A stretch of 6,828 nt of DNA, taken from NCBI GenBank assembly GCA_013815575.1, contig JACDFX010000093.1:1-6828 (forward strand). Reading direction: 5' to 3'. The notes under the pieces are model-generated. The model saw only the letters and a program-made list of their open reading frames with translations, had not been told where the DNA came from and made no database searches. This DNA comes from Rubrobacter sp. GTDB taxonomy: Bacteria; Actinomycetota; Rubrobacteria; Rubrobacterales; Rubrobacteraceae. Shown here in pieces: positions 6,086 to 6,828 of the stretch. The position numbers were made by a program, and so were the translations under genes. How positions within the stretch are numbered: the first letter of the stretch is position 1; the number at the start of each line of letters is the position of its first letter.

Positions 6086-6209
6086 GCGTAAGCACGCCGC
6101 TTCACGGCTTCCGGCACGCTCGGCCTTCGCTTGGCGATCAGCTCTTTCTGATGGTGGACAGCGGCTGGTAATCTTTGTGCGGGTATCCAAATAACCGGAG
6201 GGAGCAGGC
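6086..6209 (+). promoter_or_regulatory. Intergenic region with probable promoter and ribosome site of the M42 peptidase gene
   Basis: This 124-base gap holds no gene I can support. TGGTAATCT (6166-6174) is an extended -10-like element (TG, then TAATCT), predicting a start near 6181 and a leader of about 29 bases. A clear ribosome site, GGAGG, is at 6197-6201, eight bases before the ATG. Upstream is a short inverted repeat, ATCAG (6137-6141) with CTGAT (6148-6152), located where a -35 would fall. GCGT/ACGC and GCCG/CGGC mini-stems just after the phosphatidyltransferase stop have no T run, so I do not call a terminator. Confidence 0.4.
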
Positions 6210-6828
6210 ATGGCCTTGAACGAGGCGTTGTTGAAGCGTTTGATAGAGACGCCTGGGGTACCGGGCCGGGAGGAGCAGCAAAGGGCCATAGCCCGCGAAG
6301 AGCTCGGCCCCCTCACCGACGAGGTCCGCACCGACGCCCTCGGGAGCGTGATCGGGACCAAAAAGGGCCGCGGCGACATGCGGGTCATGGTCGCCGCCCA
6401 CACGGATGAGATCGGCTTCCTCGTCAAGCACATCGACGACAAGGGCTTTCTCCGTCTCCAAACTCTGGGCGGCCATGACCCGGCGAACATGGTCTCCCAG
6501 CGCGTCGTCGTCACGGCCGCGGGCGGCGAGGCATTTAGAGGTGTGCTCCAGCCCCAGCGCAAGCCGCCCCACATAGCCACCGAGGCGGACAAGAAGCCTC
6601 CCACGGCCGACGAGTTCTTCGTGGACCTCGGGATGCCGGCCGACGAGGTAAAGGAGAAGGTCCGCGTCGGGGACTACGCGGTCATGGACCGCACGCTCGA
6701 GAAGGTCGGGGCCAACTTCGTCGGCAAGGCGATGGACGATAGGGTCGGCGTCTTCGTCATGTACGAGGCGATGAGGGCCCTCGGCGACCACGAGGCGACC
6801 GTGTACGCCACGGCGACCTCGCAGGAGG
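6210..6828 (+). CDS. M42-family metallo-aminopeptidase (FrvX/glutamyl aminopeptidase type), N-terminal part (runs off the right edge)
   Basis: The first 206 residues are present. VMVAAHTDEIGFLV (59-72) supplies the first metal ligand His64 and the catalytic-support Asp66. GKAMDDRVGVFVMYEAMRAL (172-191) supplies the bridging metal ligand Asp176 or Asp177. The window stops within TATSQE(E), where Glu206 corresponds to the general base of the family's QEE motif. Residues about 75-165 form the small inserted beta domain used for substrate selection and oligomerisation (LQTLGGHDPANMVSQRVVV, GVLQPQRKPPHIAT). M42 enzymes are cytoplasmic di-zinc or di-cobalt peptidases, often dodecameric tetrahedral (TET) particles, which trim peptides from their N-termini downstream of the proteasome and other proteases. 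The ATG has GGAGG eight bases upstream. The remaining ligands lie beyond the edge. Side-chain preference cannot be judged; some relatives are annotated as endoglucanase or deblocking aminopeptidase. Confidence 0.93.
   Translation, partial: MALNEALLKRLIETPGVPGREEQQRAIAREELGPLTDEVRTDALGSVIGTKKGRGDMRVMVAAHTDEIGFLVKHIDDKGFLRLQTLGGHDPANMVSQRVVVTAAGGEAFRGVLQPQRKPPHIATEADKKPPTADEFFVDLGMPADEVKEKVRVGDYAVMDRTLEKVGANFVGKAMDDRVGVFVMYEAMRALGDHEATVYATATSQE

Noticed and set aside
6137..6152. Inverted repeat ATCAG...CTGAT as an operator
   Set aside because: Five-base arms are expected by chance, and there is no second copy or regulator gene nearby. It is noted within the intergenic feature only.
5276..6604. 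442-codon open frame on the minus strand
   Set aside because: It is antisense to the phosphatidyltransferase and the M42 peptidase, and its composition (Arg-, Glu- and Gly-rich, low complexity) is that of a shadow frame.
1..6828. Mobile element, CRISPR array, tRNA or defence island
   Set aside because: I saw no transposase or integrase motif, terminal inverted repeat, regularly spaced repeat, cloverleaf or toxin-antitoxin pair, and the composition is uniform throughout.

Overview
The window is uniformly GC-rich and densely coding. Most codons end in G or C, GTG and TTG starts look to be in use, and promoters are of a -10-only type, one of them apparently producing a leaderless mRNA. This fits a high-GC actinobacterium. 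The mix of proteins makes me think of a Rubrobacter-like lineage, but that is an impression from protein flavour and not a demonstrated assignment. There is no sign of a mobile element, CRISPR array, rRNA, tRNA or prophage, and base and codon use do not shift along the window.

Layout. (1) The left edge holds the first 207 or so residues of a PhoD-like metallophosphoesterase on the minus strand. (2) A 178-base divergent intergenic region with repeated CCCGTAT motifs separates it from a plus-strand short-chain dehydrogenase/reductase. (3) A GC-rich hairpin with a short T run ends the reductase and runs straight into an extended -10 element six bases from the ATG of trpS (tryptophanyl-tRNA synthetase). 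(4) trpS is followed by a 52-codon open frame, easily missed by length cut-offs, whose stop overlaps the start of an alpha/beta hydrolase (ATGA). These three look like one transcript. (5) A predicted ABC-class ATPase of the PF09818/COG3044 type follows behind its own -10. (6) Next comes an integral-membrane CDP-alcohol phosphatidyltransferase with the exact spacing of the phosphatidylcholine synthase (Pcs) motif. (7) The right edge holds the first 206 residues of an M42-family metallo-aminopeptidase.

The genes do not form one obvious pathway. They look like single genes or short operons of housekeeping and lipid functions, each with its own small promoter. I did not find a convincing new multi-gene system. 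The points most worth a second look are the terminator/extended -10/leaderless start at trpS, the unannotated small ORF coupled to the hydrolase, the Pcs-type enzyme (choline-dependent phosphatidylcholine synthesis is unusual in actinobacteria), and the poorly understood ABC-class ATPase.
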